DNA of 64,000 bases from Pantoea rwandensis (GCF_000759475.1 NZ_CP009454.1:2108001-2172000); one strand, 5' to 3'. Shown: positions 34,172-44,280, numbered from the stretch's first letter. Numbers and translations are program-made. Notes: a model not told the origin generated them from the sequence alone.

Positions 34172-35118
34172 TGACGATTTCCCTGTAAAGGCGCGGTTTA
34201 TCGCGCCATTTTTTATCTTTCTTCCGTTCATTCCTGCCTGAACCATCCATTCATTTCATTTCCTTTACATTCATGCCGGGCGTTTCTGTCTAAGATGCAG
34301 GCGAAATTCTGCGATAAACGGACAAAATATCCGCTTCGTAATGTTTTTTAAGTATAAAAACCTGACCTGTCATGGTTAACCCAAATTGAGTAAACACTTC
34401 TTTAATCAGTGCCACTTTGTTTGTGAATTTTTATGAATTTTTAATGGATGGTTTTTTATCTTAAGTGGTAATTTTCTTATGTATTCTAAGTTTTTTTTGA
34501 GAAGAATCTGATTTCATTAGCGCAAGGCGTGGTGAGTTTCCATTAAATGCATTTGTTAAGCAATGTTTATGTATTTTTTCTAAGGGGAGCGGACGTTGAT
34601 ATTTTGTCAGGCTTATGTAAATCTTTCGCGGATGTAAATACATGGATGATTATTTGTACTCGCGAGCGGATTTAACTGAGCTCGTGCGGTAGCTATGGAG
34701 CTACAAGTTGATCTTAAATTATTGATTTAGATCGATTACAATCCATCTTTCTCGCGATTAATATTCGTCACGACTTTTGCACCCTGATTGAGTGGTTTCA
34801 TATGGCAGGGTGGATTTCAGACCAGGAATGTCATTAGTAAATCTTGTGAACGCTGCTTTACCCTATTTTTGTTGCAAATATTGATCACTTTGATGAATGT
34901 TTTAGTTGCAGCTTAAAATCCTTCCTGGTCTTGCGCTCCCTTTTATTGCATCTGAATTACATAATTTGTATTGATCAATCTTAAATTGATATTTGATCTA
35001 AAGGTTCCAAAAAAATCCTAGAGACAAAATATCAAATGGTCCTGAATGCATAGGCTTGTCCCTGCATTTAGTGATTTGTTTTGCTAACAACCGGCCAATG
35101 GCCATTTTTTAGAGATTA
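34172..35118. promoter_or_regulatory. AT-rich gene-free leader of the T6SS cluster
   Basis: About 950 bp, markedly AT-richer than the flanks, with no credible gene on either strand. Structures seen: a terminator-like stem GGCGCG/CGCGCC with T-run (34190-34214), a GTAGCT-atgg-AGCTAC stem (34689-34704), GATC-bounded dyads at 34710-34733 and 34973-34998, and GGCC-aat-GGCC followed by six T at 35093-35110. It is a likely H-NS-silenced promoter region for the secretion genes. No convincing -24/-12 promoter was found. Confidence 0.5.
34190..34214 (+). terminator. Terminator-like stem, REP-like copy C
   Basis: GGCGCG-gtttat-CGCGCC followed by ATTTTTT, 18 bases after the metI pseudogene stop. The stem resembles the REP-like family unit GGCGCGATTTATCGCGC. 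Confidence 0.75.
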
Positions 35119-35130
35119 ATGGAACTAAAC

Positions 35131-35706
35131 ATGAAGAAAATGGTGAATCTCCGCATCGCGTTAAGCCTGCTGTTTGTCTTTGCTATGGCAGGTTGTAAAG
35201 CGCCACCGCAAATCACTGATGACATGCTTGAAACCAGCACCGTTGACGGTGTGGCACTGGTCCACCGCCATGCAGTTGTGCCGCCGGCCCAGTTCAGCCC
35301 GATCAACGAAACCTATCGTGCGCTCTACCCGACCTCGGTTATGACCCGTCCTGATTTTGGCGGCAAAGTGGTGACTACCCTGGAAACCGGAGGAACCTAC
35401 ACCGTGCTCGGCACCGTAGAGAACAATTGGCTGGCGATTGGCGAACTGGCTCAGCAGGCAGAAGCCGCCCCGGCAGACGGCCAGAAAACTACTGATGCAA
35501 AAGCCGCAGCCGCACCAGCCGCTGCCCAGCTCACCGGTTATGTGCCGTTCCGTGCGTTGGTGAAAAGCGATCTTTATGACCAAACCCTGAAAGCTGACCA
35601 GCCTAAACGCCGTGTACGCAGTGCGAAGAAAAAGACCTGTGTCTCGGTCGATGGCGACAGCAAAGCCTGCCAGAACGGTAACAGCGGTACCTGGATCATT
35701 AACTAA
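35131..35706 (+). CDS. T6SS-associated lipoprotein with SH3-like region
   Basis: 191-residue lipoprotein; lipobox AMAGC with the modified Cys at residue 22 after a hydrophobic leader. The middle part (GGKVVTTLETGGTYTVLGTVENNWLAIG) reads like a bacterial SH3 domain, followed by an Ala-rich linker and a basic tail with two cysteines. Start ATG 35131 has TGGAAC upstream; ATG 35119 four codons earlier is also possible. It is the first gene of the secretion cluster, 23 bases before tssJ. Probably an outer-membrane accessory of the trans-envelope complex; function unproven. Confidence 0.75.
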   Translation: MKKMVNLRIALSLLFVFAMAGCKAPPQITDDMLETSTVDGVALVHRHAVVPPAQFSPINETYRALYPTSVMTRPDFGGKVVTTLETGGTYTVLGTVENNWLAIGELAQQAEAAPADGQKTTDAKAAAAPAAAQLTGYVPFRALVKSDLYDQTLKADQPKRRVRSAKKKTCVSVDGDSKACQNGNSGTWIIN

Positions 35707-35729
35707 GTGCGCTGAACATGGAGGGAAAG

Positions 35730-36224
35730 GTGAGGGTGATAATCCGTCTGAAAAAGTGGTGTTTTCCGCTGTTCGCCTTGCTACTGGCTGCATGCAGTGG
35801 CGGGCAGCCTTCAGTGGCGCGTTACAACCTGCATTTCCAGGCGCACCCGCAAATCAATTCGGGTGCGCCGCTAAAAGTTCGGGTGATGCTATTAACCTCT
35901 GACGCCGCATTTATGTCTGCAGATTTCTATTCTATGCAAAATCAGCCGGCTACGGTGCTGGGCAATTCACTGTTGAACAATCAAGAGTTCTTCCTCAGGG
36001 CAGGGCAGTTAAGCAACACGCTCAGTGGCAAAAGCCTCGATCAAGCGCGCTTCATCGGCATCATGGCGGAATACCAGACATTGGACAGAAAAGTCTGGCG
36101 TCTGGCGCTGCCCTTCCCGGATGGGAATGACAGTGCGTTCTGGCAATTCTGGAAAAGTCATGATGGCGAGCTGGATGCCAACATCGTTGTCGATATCAAT
36201 GGCCTGCGCCTGGTTAAGCAGTAA
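35730..36224 (+). CDS. tssJ: T6SS outer-membrane lipoprotein TssJ
   Basis: Lipoprotein anchoring the TssJLM membrane complex in the outer membrane. 164 residues; the lipobox LLAAC places the lipidated Cys at 22. RYNLHFQAHPQIN and SAPLKVRVMLL-type strands, then QEFFLRAGQ and the closing NIVVDINGLRLVK agree with the TssJ (SciN) transthyretin-like fold. The start is a GTG at 35730 with GGAGG five bases before it; the ATG at 35718 overlaps that site and is poorer. Confidence 0.88.
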   Translation: MRVIIRLKKWCFPLFALLLAACSGGQPSVARYNLHFQAHPQINSGAPLKVRVMLLTSDAAFMSADFYSMQNQPATVLGNSLLNNQEFFLRAGQLSNTLSGKSLDQARFIGIMAEYQTLDRKVWRLALPFPDGNDSAFWQFWKSHDGELDANIVVDINGLRLVKQ

Positions 36225-36233
36225 AGGATGATT

Positions 36234-37574
36234 ATGAACAGAGCCGAAAAGGTGGTGTGGACGGAGGGGATGTTTCTGCGGCCACATCACTTCCAGCAGT
36301 CGGAAAATTTTCTGCACAGTACCTTACGTGAATGGGGGCAGTCCCAGCGCGTCTACACCTGGGGTTTTTTTGATGTTGAATTTGATGAGGCGCTGTTGCG
36401 TCAGGGCAAGCTGGCTTTAAATACGGCCAGCGGCTGCCTGCCGGACGGCACCTTTTTTGCTTTCAGCCAGCCTCAGCAGGGACCGGCTCCGTTGGATCTG
36501 CCAGACAATGTCGATCGGGCAAAAGTGGTGCTGGCGATCCCGACGCGACGCAATGGACGTGAGGCTGTGACCTTTCAGGATTCACAAGACTCACTGGCGC
36601 GTTATCTGGCATGGGAAAGCGAGGTGGAAGATGACAACGCAATGGCGGTGGGGGCAGCCACGGTTCAATTCGGCAAACTGCGCCTGCGCCTGATGCTGGA
36701 GCAGGATCTCACCGCAGAATGGACGGCGATGGGAGTAGCGCGCGTGGTTGAAAAGCGTAGCGATAATCACCTGCGTCTCGATAACGATTACATCCCGCCG
36801 ATGCTGACCCTGACCGGGAGTCACGGGCTGCAAAGTATGATGAACGATCTGCATGGCCTGATTCTGCAACGCAGCCAGCAACTGAGTCAGCGCACACCGG
36901 GCACCGGTCGTTTTAACAGCGCCGATATGGTTGATTTCATGCTGCTGGCCTTATTAAACCGGCAGTTGGGTCTGCATGCGCATCTGCAAAGCCTACCGTT
37001 GCTGCATCCTGAATCCCTATATTGCCACTGGCTACAACTGGCGTCAGAGTTGTGCACCTGGTCACCCGCGCGCACGCCGGATGTGTTTCCGCGTTATGAC
37101 CATGACGATCTGTATGGCTGCTTTACGCGCTTGACCCTGCAACTGCGGCAGGCGTTGTCGCAGGTGATGGAGGAGAGCGCCATTCAACTGCCTCTGACCC
37201 AGCGCTCACATGGATTGAATGTGGCAACGGTGCCGGAAAGCAGCATGGTGCGCGAATTTGGCTTCGTGCTGGCGGTAAAAGCCAACGTGCCTGTCGATGC
37301 ATTAAAAACCCATTTCCCTGCGCAGATGAAAGTCGCCCCTGTCACCAAAATTCGCGATCTGGTGCAACTTCAGTTGCCTGGCTTGTCTCTGATCAGTATG
37401 CCGGGTGCGCCACCGCAAATTCCATGGCATGCCGGGTATAGCTACTTTGAACTGGATAAAAACAGTGAGTTGTGGAAGGAGATGGAACGATCAGGCGCCT
37501 TTGCGCTTCATCTCGCCGGAGAATTTCCTGGCCTGAATATGGAGTTCTGGGCCATTCGCAGTCAGTCAGAATAA
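36234..37574 (+). CDS. tssK: T6SS baseplate protein TssK
   Basis: Baseplate subunit that joins the TssFGE wedge to the TssJLM membrane complex. 446 residues; the family signature VVWTEGMFLRPHHFQQ is at the N-terminus, and the C-terminal GELFWAIR-like end (GLNMEFWAIRS) agrees. ATG 36234 is preferred over ATG 36228 because AAAGG then lies at proper distance and the signature begins within ten residues. Confidence 0.95.
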   Translation: MNRAEKVVWTEGMFLRPHHFQQSENFLHSTLREWGQSQRVYTWGFFDVEFDEALLRQGKLALNTASGCLPDGTFFAFSQPQQGPAPLDLPDNVDRAKVVLAIPTRRNGREAVTFQDSQDSLARYLAWESEVEDDNAMAVGAATVQFGKLRLRLMLEQDLTAEWTAMGVARVVEKRSDNHLRLDNDYIPPMLTLTGSHGLQSMMNDLHGLILQRSQQLSQRTPGTGRFNSADMVDFMLLALLNRQLGLHAHLQSLPLLHPESLYCHWLQLASELCTWSPARTPDVFPRYDHDDLYGCFTRLTLQLRQALSQVMEESAIQLPLTQRSHGLNVATVPESSMVREFGFVLAVKANVPVDALKTHFPAQMKVAPVTKIRDLVQLQLPGLSLISMPGAPPQIPWHAGYSYFELDKNSELWKEMERSGAFALHLAGEFPGLNMEFWAIRSQSE

Positions 37575-37590
37575 TCAAAACTGAGCACGC

Positions 37591-38832
37591 ATGATGCAGC
37601 CACAACAGAAATCGAATAGCGATGTCGCACAGCCCGACGTGAGCCACCAGAATGCGTTGGTGGCAGCGGCTAACCCGCTGATTAACGCCATCCCGCAGAT
37701 CCGGCACTCCGTTTCCCATGACGATCCCGCACGTCTGCGTCAGCAATTGATAGACCAGATCCGTCACTTTGAACTGCGTTGTCAGCAGTCGGGCCTGAGT
37801 TATGAAGTGATCATCGGTGCGCGTTATTGCCTGTGCACCGCACTGGATGAAGCCGCCGCGCTGACGCCTTGGGGCAGCCGCGGCGTCTGGACCAGCAAAG
37901 GTTTGCTGGTCACTTTTCATAATGAAACTTGGGGTGGGGAGAAATTTTTCCAGTTGCTGGCAAAACTGTCGCAGAATCCGCGTCAGCATATCCTGTTACT
38001 GGAATTGATCTACTTTTGCCTGCTGCTCGGTTTTGAAGGGCGCTATCGGGTACTGGACAATGGGCGCTCGCAGCTGGAAACCATCAAACAACGACTGTTG
38101 CAGATGATCAAAAGCGTACGCGGCAGCTATGCGGCGGCGCTGTCGTTGCATCCGACCGATCAACCGGTGTTGCGCAAGTTGTGGCGTCCGATGATCCCGC
38201 TGTGGGCCTGCGCTGCAGTGGCCGCGCTCGGTGCCTGTCTGTTCTATATCGTTCTCAACTGGCGGCTGGGGGATTACACCACGCCAGTGCTGGCCAACAT
38301 TTACCAGACTTCATTACCGGAAATGCAGATTCGTCATCCGGCACCGCCGCCACCGGCTGCGCTCAATCTGAAAACGTTCCTCAAACCGGAAATTGATGCT
38401 GGCCTGGTCGTGGTGCGGGATGAAGCCGATCAAAGCGTCGTGACGCTAAAAGGGGATGGCTTGTTTACCTCCGGCGCAACCACGGTGCGGGGCCGTTATG
38501 AAGCGGTTATCGAACGTATTGCGGCGGCGATGAATAACGTCAGCGGCAAGATTCTGGTGGTGGGTTACAGCGATAACGTACCGATCCGCAGCGCCCGTTT
38601 TGCTTCCAACTATGAACTCTCGCTGGCACGTGCCCAGACGGTTCAGAGCTTGCTGCAAAAGCAATTGACCCAACCGGCACGCGTGAAAGCTGAAGGGCGT
38701 GGCGAGAGCAATCCAATTGTGCCAAATACCAGTGCTGAGAACCGTGCGCGTAACCGTCGTGTGGAGATTACGCTGCTGGTGGCGCCGGATGCGACGCTAG
38801 CTGAACTCAACGGCCTGGCGAGAGGGAACTAA
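37591..38832 (+). CDS. tssL: T6SS inner-membrane protein TssL with OmpA-like domain
   Basis: Inner-membrane subunit of the TssJLM complex, 413 residues. The N-terminal DotU domain is cytoplasmic (ARYCLCTALDEAAALTPWG, GGEKFFQLL, LLGFEGRYRV), one membrane segment lies near 200-225, and a C-terminal OmpA/MotB-type peptidoglycan-binding domain holds GYSDNVPI, NYELSLARAQTV and ENRARNRRVEI. This is the extended TssL form carrying its own peptidoglycan anchor. Tandem ATG codons at 37591/37594. Confidence 0.95.
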   Translation: MMQPQQKSNSDVAQPDVSHQNALVAAANPLINAIPQIRHSVSHDDPARLRQQLIDQIRHFELRCQQSGLSYEVIIGARYCLCTALDEAAALTPWGSRGVWTSKGLLVTFHNETWGGEKFFQLLAKLSQNPRQHILLLELIYFCLLLGFEGRYRVLDNGRSQLETIKQRLLQMIKSVRGSYAAALSLHPTDQPVLRKLWRPMIPLWACAAVAALGACLFYIVLNWRLGDYTTPVLANIYQTSLPEMQIRHPAPPPPAALNLKTFLKPEIDAGLVVVRDEADQSVVTLKGDGLFTSGATTVRGRYEAVIERIAAAMNNVSGKILVVGYSDNVPIRSARFASNYELSLARAQTVQSLLQKQLTQPARVKAEGRGESNPIVPNTSAENRARNRRVEITLLVAPDATLAELNGLARGN

Positions 38833-38835
38833 TCC

Positions 38836-41800
38836 ATGCTGAATATGCTTTTTGCCGTGCTGACCAGCCGCCTCGCCTGGGGTTTTGTCGGTATCACGGC
38901 GCTATCATTTATCATCTGGGTGATTGGCCCGGTGTTCTCGATTGTCGATTCGCGGCCGCTTGAACCTGAGCAGAATCGCGTGATCAGTATTGCCTTGCTG
39001 TATCTGGTGTGGGGTTTGAGCCAGGCGATTCCTCGCCTCTACAACATGTGGCTCAACCGTAAACTGATGTCGAGCCTGGAAACCAGCCCGAGCGGCGAAC
39101 CAGAACAGGATCGCAAACGCCTCACCAACGAAGAGCAAGTGCTGGCAAGCCGTTTTGGCGAAGCGACGGAGATGCTGAAAAAAGCGCATTTCCAGCGTCA
39201 TAACAGTAAAGGTACGCCGTTTTGGGCACAGCGTTTCAGCCGTCAATACCTTTACCAACTGCCGTGGTACATGATCATCGGCGCTCCGGGGGCCGGTAAA
39301 ACGACTGCGCTGGTCAATTCCGGTCTGCAATTCCCGCTGGCGGATAAGTTTGGAAAGGCCGCACTGCGCGGCATAGGTGGCACGCGTAACTGCGACTGGT
39401 GGTTTACCAATGACGCAGTGCTGCTGGACACCGCCGGACGCTATGCCACCCAGGAGAGCCAACAGGAGCGTGATGCCAGCGAGTGGCACCACTTTCTGGG
39501 GTTGCTGTGCAAATACCGTGGTCGCCAGCCGATCAATGGTGTCATCGTCACCCTGAGCGTGGCGGATTTACTCAGTCAGACGCCGGAAGCCTTGCGCAAT
39601 CAGGCCCTAACCTTACGTCAGCGTCTGATGGAGTTGCACGACCGCCTCGGTATTCGTTTCCCGGTCTACGTGCTGGTTACCAAAGCGGACTTGTTGAAAG
39701 GGTTTCGCAGCTATTTTGCCGGGCTGGATAAAACCCAGCGCGAACAAATCTGGGGCTTTACTTTTCCCTGGGCGCAGGCGTCTACGGCCGATTTCGAACT
39801 GAGTGGCAAGTTCCAGCAGGAGTATTCGCTGCTGCAACAACGTCTGGATGCCGGGCTAGCCGCTACCTTGCTGGCTGAAAGCGATGCCCAGTCGCGCGCG
39901 GATAGTTATCTGTTCCCGCAGGAGTTTGCCGCATTACGTCCGTTGCTGGCCGAAGCACTGGAGACCTTATTCGCCCGCTCCGATTTTGAAACCCAGTTCG
40001 CTCCGCGCGGTATCTACTTTGCCAGTGGTACCCAGGAAGGACTGCCGTTTGACCGCGTGATGGGGGAGTTAACCCGCGCGTTGCATTTGCCGGGACAACA
40101 GAACGGTGAATCAGGTCGCTGGGATCAGGTTGGCAAAGATGCACCCATCCCCCCGACCAAAGGGCAAAGCTTTTTCCTGAAAGACATGCTGGAAGATGTG
40201 GTATTTCAGGAATCCGGCCTGGCAGCCAGCAATCGCTGGTGGGAACTGCGCAATCGTGCGGGATTATGGTCCGGCTATCTGGCGCTTTTGGTCATTGTGG
40301 TCGTTGCAGGGGCGTTGTGGCTGACCAGTTACAGTAAAAATAAAACCTATTTACAGGAGATGGCAGCAAAGACGCCGCAAGTTGAGCAACTTGGCGAACA
40401 ACTGCAACGCCAGGGTAATGGCGATTTGTTTGCGCTGGTGCCTTACCTCAATACGCTGTTGCATCTGCCGGAGAGCAAAGACTTCTCATTGCAGGAACCA
40501 CCGCTAACGCGTCGTATGTGGTTATACCGTGGCATTGAAGTAAGTGACGCCAGCCAGGCACTTTACAGCAAAGCGTTGAAGCAATTGTTGCTGCCGCAGG
40601 TGGCACAAAACATCACCCGCTGGCTGCGTAATGACAACGGCAGTGATGCGGATTACAGCTACGAGGCGCTGAAGGCATATCAGATGCTGTATCAACCTAA
40701 GCATTATGACGGCAAGTTCCTGCAAGCCTGGCTGATGCTGAATATCTCGCGTGAGCTACCGCAGAACGTGACCCAGCAGGAAGTCAAACAGCTGGCGTGG
40801 CATCTGCAACAGTTGCTGGAAACGCAAATCCAATCCTCGCCTTATGCGCAGGATGATGCGCTGGTAAAGCGCGAGCAGGCGCTGATTAATCAGATGCCGC
40901 TATCACAGCGCGTCTACGGACGCCTGAAGCGCCTGCTACAACGTGATGGCAGCTTACCTACGGTTACCCTCGCCGCGCTCGGTGGCCCGCAAAGCGAACT
41001 GGTGTTCTCACGTAAAAGTGGAAAGTCGGTTAACGATGGCGTCGCAGGCCTGTATACCCCGGACGGATACTGGCAGCACGTTGATAGGCAAATTGCGCCG
41101 GTAACTCAGGCACTGTATCAGGACGATCGCTGGGTATTGGGCGGCACCACGCAACAGGAAAACAGCCAACAGACCGACTTAGCGGTGCGCCAGCTCTATA
41201 TGCAGGATTACATTCGTCAGTGGGAACAATTCCTCAGCGATATTCAGCTCAATAACAGCGCTGATCTGGCACAGCGTATTAACACCGCTCGTTTACTTTC
41301 CGGCAACCACTCACCATTGCGCCAGTTGGTTATCAACCTGAGTAAAGTGTTGACGCTGACGCGTCCGATAACAGATGACAAAGCAGCACAAACCGCGCCG
41401 CCAGCGTCAGACAATAGCGCTACCCGCACCTTGCAGGCGTTATTTAGTGCGCCGAAGGCCAGTGCGGCACAGAACGAAGCGAATCCGGCACCAGAACAGG
41501 TAGTGGGTGCGCACTTTGCCTCGATTATCGAACTGGCGCAGCCGTTACAGCAGGGCAGTAAAGTGCTGGCGGTGGATGATTTTCTGCACCAGATTGACGA
41601 TCTCTATCGTTACCTGACCGCGGTGCAAGATGCGGCTAACAGCGGTATGCCACCGCCATCGAGTGATGCCATTAGCCGCGTACAGGCCAGTGCGGGTCGT
41701 TTACCTGGTACATTACAAAACATGGTTTCCAGCATGGCGGTGGGGGCCAGTTCAGACGCCCAGCGTCGCGATATGGATAACGTACGCAAACGTATCCAGA

Positions 41801-42462
41801 TGGAGGTGGGCAGTTTCTGTCAGCAGGCTATCGCCGGACGTTATCCGCTGGTGCGCAATGGTCGCAACGAAGTGACTCCCGATGACCTGGCACGCATGTT
41901 TGCGCCGGGAAGCGGCCTGATGGACAGCTTCTTCCGTGACAATCTGGCGAGCAAAGTTGATACCACCCACGCGGCCTGGCGTTTCACACCCGGGATTGAT
42001 GGCAAAACCTTGCCGGGTGGTGAAGCGTTGCTGCGTCCGTTCCAGCAGTCGCAGTCAATTCGCGATGCGTTCTTTACCAACGGCGCGACCACGCCATCTT
42101 TTCGCGTCACACTGCGCACGGTAAAAATGGATAACGAAATCCTCACCCTGACGCTGGATGTCGATGGGCAGATCCTGCGCTACAGCCATGGCCCACAGGC
42201 GGTACAAATGGTCAGTTGGCCGGGGCCTGGTGGCACCAGTCAAGTGCGTATGCAGCTTGGCTTAACTAATGGTACCACCTCCACGCTGGTCACCAGTGGT
42301 CCCTGGGCGCTGAATCGCTTTTTCGATCGCGCCCGGCTGACACAGTCCGGTGGCCTGACGCGCGAAGCCAACTTTAACGTGGAAGGACATCAGGTCACGC
42401 TGTCATTTACCCCCGGCAGCATTCGCAACCCGTTCCAGCTTCCCGCTTTTAGCTGTCCCTGA
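38836..42462 (+). CDS. tssM: T6SS inner-membrane protein TssM (IcmF)
   Basis: Large (1208 residues) inner-membrane core of the trans-envelope channel. Two N-terminal hydrophobic segments (about 8-35 and 47-66), then a cytoplasmic GTPase-like domain with Walker A GAPGAGKT at 149-156, a third membrane segment near 476-498 (GYLALLVIVVVAGALWL) and a long periplasmic part that contacts TssJ. An intact Walker A means nucleotide binding is possible. ATG 38836 after GAGGGAACTAATCC. Confidence 0.95.
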   Translation: MLNMLFAVLTSRLAWGFVGITALSFIIWVIGPVFSIVDSRPLEPEQNRVISIALLYLVWGLSQAIPRLYNMWLNRKLMSSLETSPSGEPEQDRKRLTNEEQVLASRFGEATEMLKKAHFQRHNSKGTPFWAQRFSRQYLYQLPWYMIIGAPGAGKTTALVNSGLQFPLADKFGKAALRGIGGTRNCDWWFTNDAVLLDTAGRYATQESQQERDASEWHHFLGLLCKYRGRQPINGVIVTLSVADLLSQTPEALRNQALTLRQRLMELHDRLGIRFPVYVLVTKADLLKGFRSYFAGLDKTQREQIWGFTFPWAQASTADFELSGKFQQEYSLLQQRLDAGLAATLLAESDAQSRADSYLFPQEFAALRPLLAEALETLFARSDFETQFAPRGIYFASGTQEGLPFDRVMGELTRALHLPGQQNGESGRWDQVGKDAPIPPTKGQSFFLKDMLEDVVFQESGLAASNRWWELRNRAGLWSGYLALLVIVVVAGALWLTSYSKNKTYLQEMAAKTPQVEQLGEQLQRQGNGDLFALVPYLNTLLHLPESKDFSLQEPPLTRRMWLYRGIEVSDASQALYSKALKQLLLPQVAQNITRWLRNDNGSDADYSYEALKAYQMLYQPKHYDGKFLQAWLMLNISRELPQNVTQQEVKQLAWHLQQLLETQIQSSPYAQDDALVKREQALINQMPLSQRVYGRLKRLLQRDGSLPTVTLAALGGPQSELVFSRKSGKSVNDGVAGLYTPDGYWQHVDRQIAPVTQALYQDDRWVLGGTTQQENSQQTDLAVRQLYMQDYIRQWEQFLSDIQLNNSADLAQRINTARLLSGNHSPLRQLVINLSKVLTLTRPITDDKAAQTAPPASDNSATRTLQALFSAPKASAAQNEANPAPEQVVGAHFASIIELAQPLQQGSKVLAVDDFLHQIDDLYRYLTAVQDAANSGMPPPSSDAISRVQASAGRLPGTLQNMVSSMAVGASSDAQRRDMDNVRKRIQMEVGSFCQQAIAGRYPLVRNGRNEVTPDDLARMFAPGSGLMDSFFRDNLASKVDTTHAAWRFTPGIDGKTLPGGEALLRPFQQSQSIRDAFFTNGATTPSFRVTLRTVKMDNEILTLTLDVDGQILRYSHGPQAVQMVSWPGPGGTSQVRMQLGLTNGTTSTLVTSGPWALNRFFDRARLTQSGGLTREANFNVEGHQVTLSFTPGSIRNPFQLPAFSCP

Positions 42463-42476
42463 ATCGGAGCCTTACG

Positions 42477-43187
42477 ATGACGCAATACGCAGCACCCGGC
42501 TGGTACGGCAAACTCCCCAGTGCGGGGGACTTTGTTAAGCGACGCATTCCCGACAGCTTGCTACGGCAATGGTCACACTGGTTTCAGGTGGGGTTACACC
42601 ACTGGCAAACCAGTGCCGAAGGGGAGAATGCGCCTTCGCGAGCGTTTCTCAGCGCTCCAGTATGGAATTTTGTCGTGCCACCGATGCTCGGCAGCCAACT
42701 GGTGCAGATGGGGAGCCTGACCGCTTCACGCGATAGCGTTGGCCGCCACTATCCGCTGTGCGCCCTGCGCCACTTCAGCCCGACAGAATGGTCGCCTGCC
42801 ATGCTGGGCTATGCGGGCGACTGGTATCAACAGGTCGGCAACACACTACTGCGTGTGGTGCGCGACGGTAGTAGCCCGGAACAGTTGGATCAGGCTTTGC
42901 TCAGCATTCCTCTGCCGCAGCAGCCAGAGGAGGAGGCATCAGAGATTCTGGCGATTATTGGTGAAGGGAGCAGCGTGTCGAACCTGAGCTGGCAACTGCC
43001 TGCCGACATCTTTGATCCCCAGTTTTACACCAGTTTCTGGTGGACCAATCAAAGCGACGGCTTCCCGTTATACACCCATGTGCATAGTGGCAACTTCACC
43101 GCCCAGTTATTTTCGCTGCTGTTTGATCCGGCAGGCGGTGCGAAGCCCGGACGAAATGGACTTTACCCCCCGATGTTTGAATCCTGA
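42477..43187 (+). CDS. tagF: T6SS-associated protein TagF
   Basis: 236-residue protein of the TagF/DUF2094 family. The N-terminus PGWYGKLPSAGDFVKRRIP is diagnostic, as is SRDSVGRHYPL near residue 85. In Pseudomonas aeruginosa TagF represses assembly posttranslationally and is counteracted by the PpkA-Fha branch; PpkA, PppA and TagH are all here. Follows tssM after 14 bases. Confidence 0.93.
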   Translation: MTQYAAPGWYGKLPSAGDFVKRRIPDSLLRQWSHWFQVGLHHWQTSAEGENAPSRAFLSAPVWNFVVPPMLGSQLVQMGSLTASRDSVGRHYPLCALRHFSPTEWSPAMLGYAGDWYQQVGNTLLRVVRDGSSPEQLDQALLSIPLPQQPEEEASEILAIIGEGSSVSNLSWQLPADIFDPQFYTSFWWTNQSDGFPLYTHVHSGNFTAQLFSLLFDPAGGAKPGRNGLYPPMFES

Positions 43188-43198
43188 GGTGCAACCGC

Positions 43199-44209
43199 AT
43201 GACTATTAATCTCGACGCGTTGCTGGCGCCGATCGGTAATGATGACCCTTGCGGCGACAACCTTGAATATCACGCTGATTTTCAGGCGATGGAGCAGGCC
43301 AGCGCGGGTAAAGCTGAGCAACAGTTTGGTGAAACCATTATCCCGGCTGAGCCAGCTGACTGGAACCGGGTAGAAAAGCTGGCGACGGAATTGCTGAGCC
43401 GCAGCAAAGATTTACGCGTGATGCTGGCCCTCACCCAGGCGTGGACCCATCTTAATGGCCTGCCAGGCTATGCGCAGGGGCTGGAACTGATTGAAAAAGC
43501 ACTATTGCGTTACTGGGAACCGCTCTGGCCACGGCTGGAAGAGGACGGCGAACAGGATCCGTTCTATCGCATCAATGCGCTGGCACTGCTTGAAGACGCT
43601 TCTGCGTTAACGGCAGCCGTGCGCCAGGCCTGGCTGTTACGTCAAGCCTCGGACGGTATCACGCTTCGTGATGCAATCGCCCTGTGTGATGGCAGCAAAT
43701 TAGAGACACCTGACTACCCAGGCGGGATGGCGCGTCTGCGCGACGAACTGGCGCAGCAGGGGCAACCCGCCGCTGCCACCTTGCAACACATCTATCAATA
43801 CCTGCAAAGCCTGCACGCGCTGCTCGCCGAACGTCTCGGGGAAAGCGCGGTGCCTGATATGACGCAGTTGCAGAAAAGTTTTGCCTTGCTGGTCAGCCTG
43901 ACGCAATCCGCAAACTCAGCGGAGGCACTGCCAGATGCTGCTGATGATCAGCCCGCAGACGTGCCAGCATCTACGGCGACTCGTAATGCGCCAGACTGGC
44001 GGACAGTACAGCTTACCAGCCGCGCGGATGCCCAATTGATGCTGGAAAAGGTGAAGCAATACTTCGCCCAGCATGAGCCAAGCCATCCGGCGCCGTTAAT
44101 GATTGACCGCGTACAGCGGCTGGTCGAACTCGATTTTATGGACATCATTCGCGATCTGGCACCGGACGGCGTTCATCAGTTGCAAAACATCTTCGGACGC
44201 CACGACTAA
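43199..44209 (+). CDS. tssA: T6SS protein TssA (ImpA N-terminal family)
   Basis: Cap/priming protein that coordinates baseplate and sheath growth. 336 residues; the ImpA_N signature PIGNDDPCGDNLEYHADF is at 11-28 and LEYWEPLWP-type RYWEPLWPRLEEDGEQDPFYRINAL near 100-125. The short C-terminal part (LVELDFMDIIRDLAPDG) fits the short TssA class. ATG 43199, 11 bases after tagF. Confidence 0.94.
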   Translation: MTINLDALLAPIGNDDPCGDNLEYHADFQAMEQASAGKAEQQFGETIIPAEPADWNRVEKLATELLSRSKDLRVMLALTQAWTHLNGLPGYAQGLELIEKALLRYWEPLWPRLEEDGEQDPFYRINALALLEDASALTAAVRQAWLLRQASDGITLRDAIALCDGSKLETPDYPGGMARLRDELAQQGQPAAATLQHIYQYLQSLHALLAERLGESAVPDMTQLQKSFALLVSLTQSANSAEALPDAADDQPADVPASTATRNAPDWRTVQLTSRADAQLMLEKVKQYFAQHEPSHPAPLMIDRVQRLVELDFMDIIRDLAPDGVHQLQNIFGRHD

Positions 44210-44280
44210 CGCCGCGTTCCTCATTTCATCACGCAGTGACACCTGCGCGCCTTAACCGCGCATCATTTATGGAGAAAATC

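Noticed and set aside
34461..34643. 60-codon minus-strand frame in the AT-rich leader
   Set aside because: No ribosome site, low-complexity basic composition and no family likeness; chance frame in AT-rich DNA.
34172..35118. Sigma-54 promoter for the T6SS
   Set aside because: TGGCAGGGTGGATTTC near 34803 has the GG of a -24 element but lacks the GC of the -12 element at the right distance.
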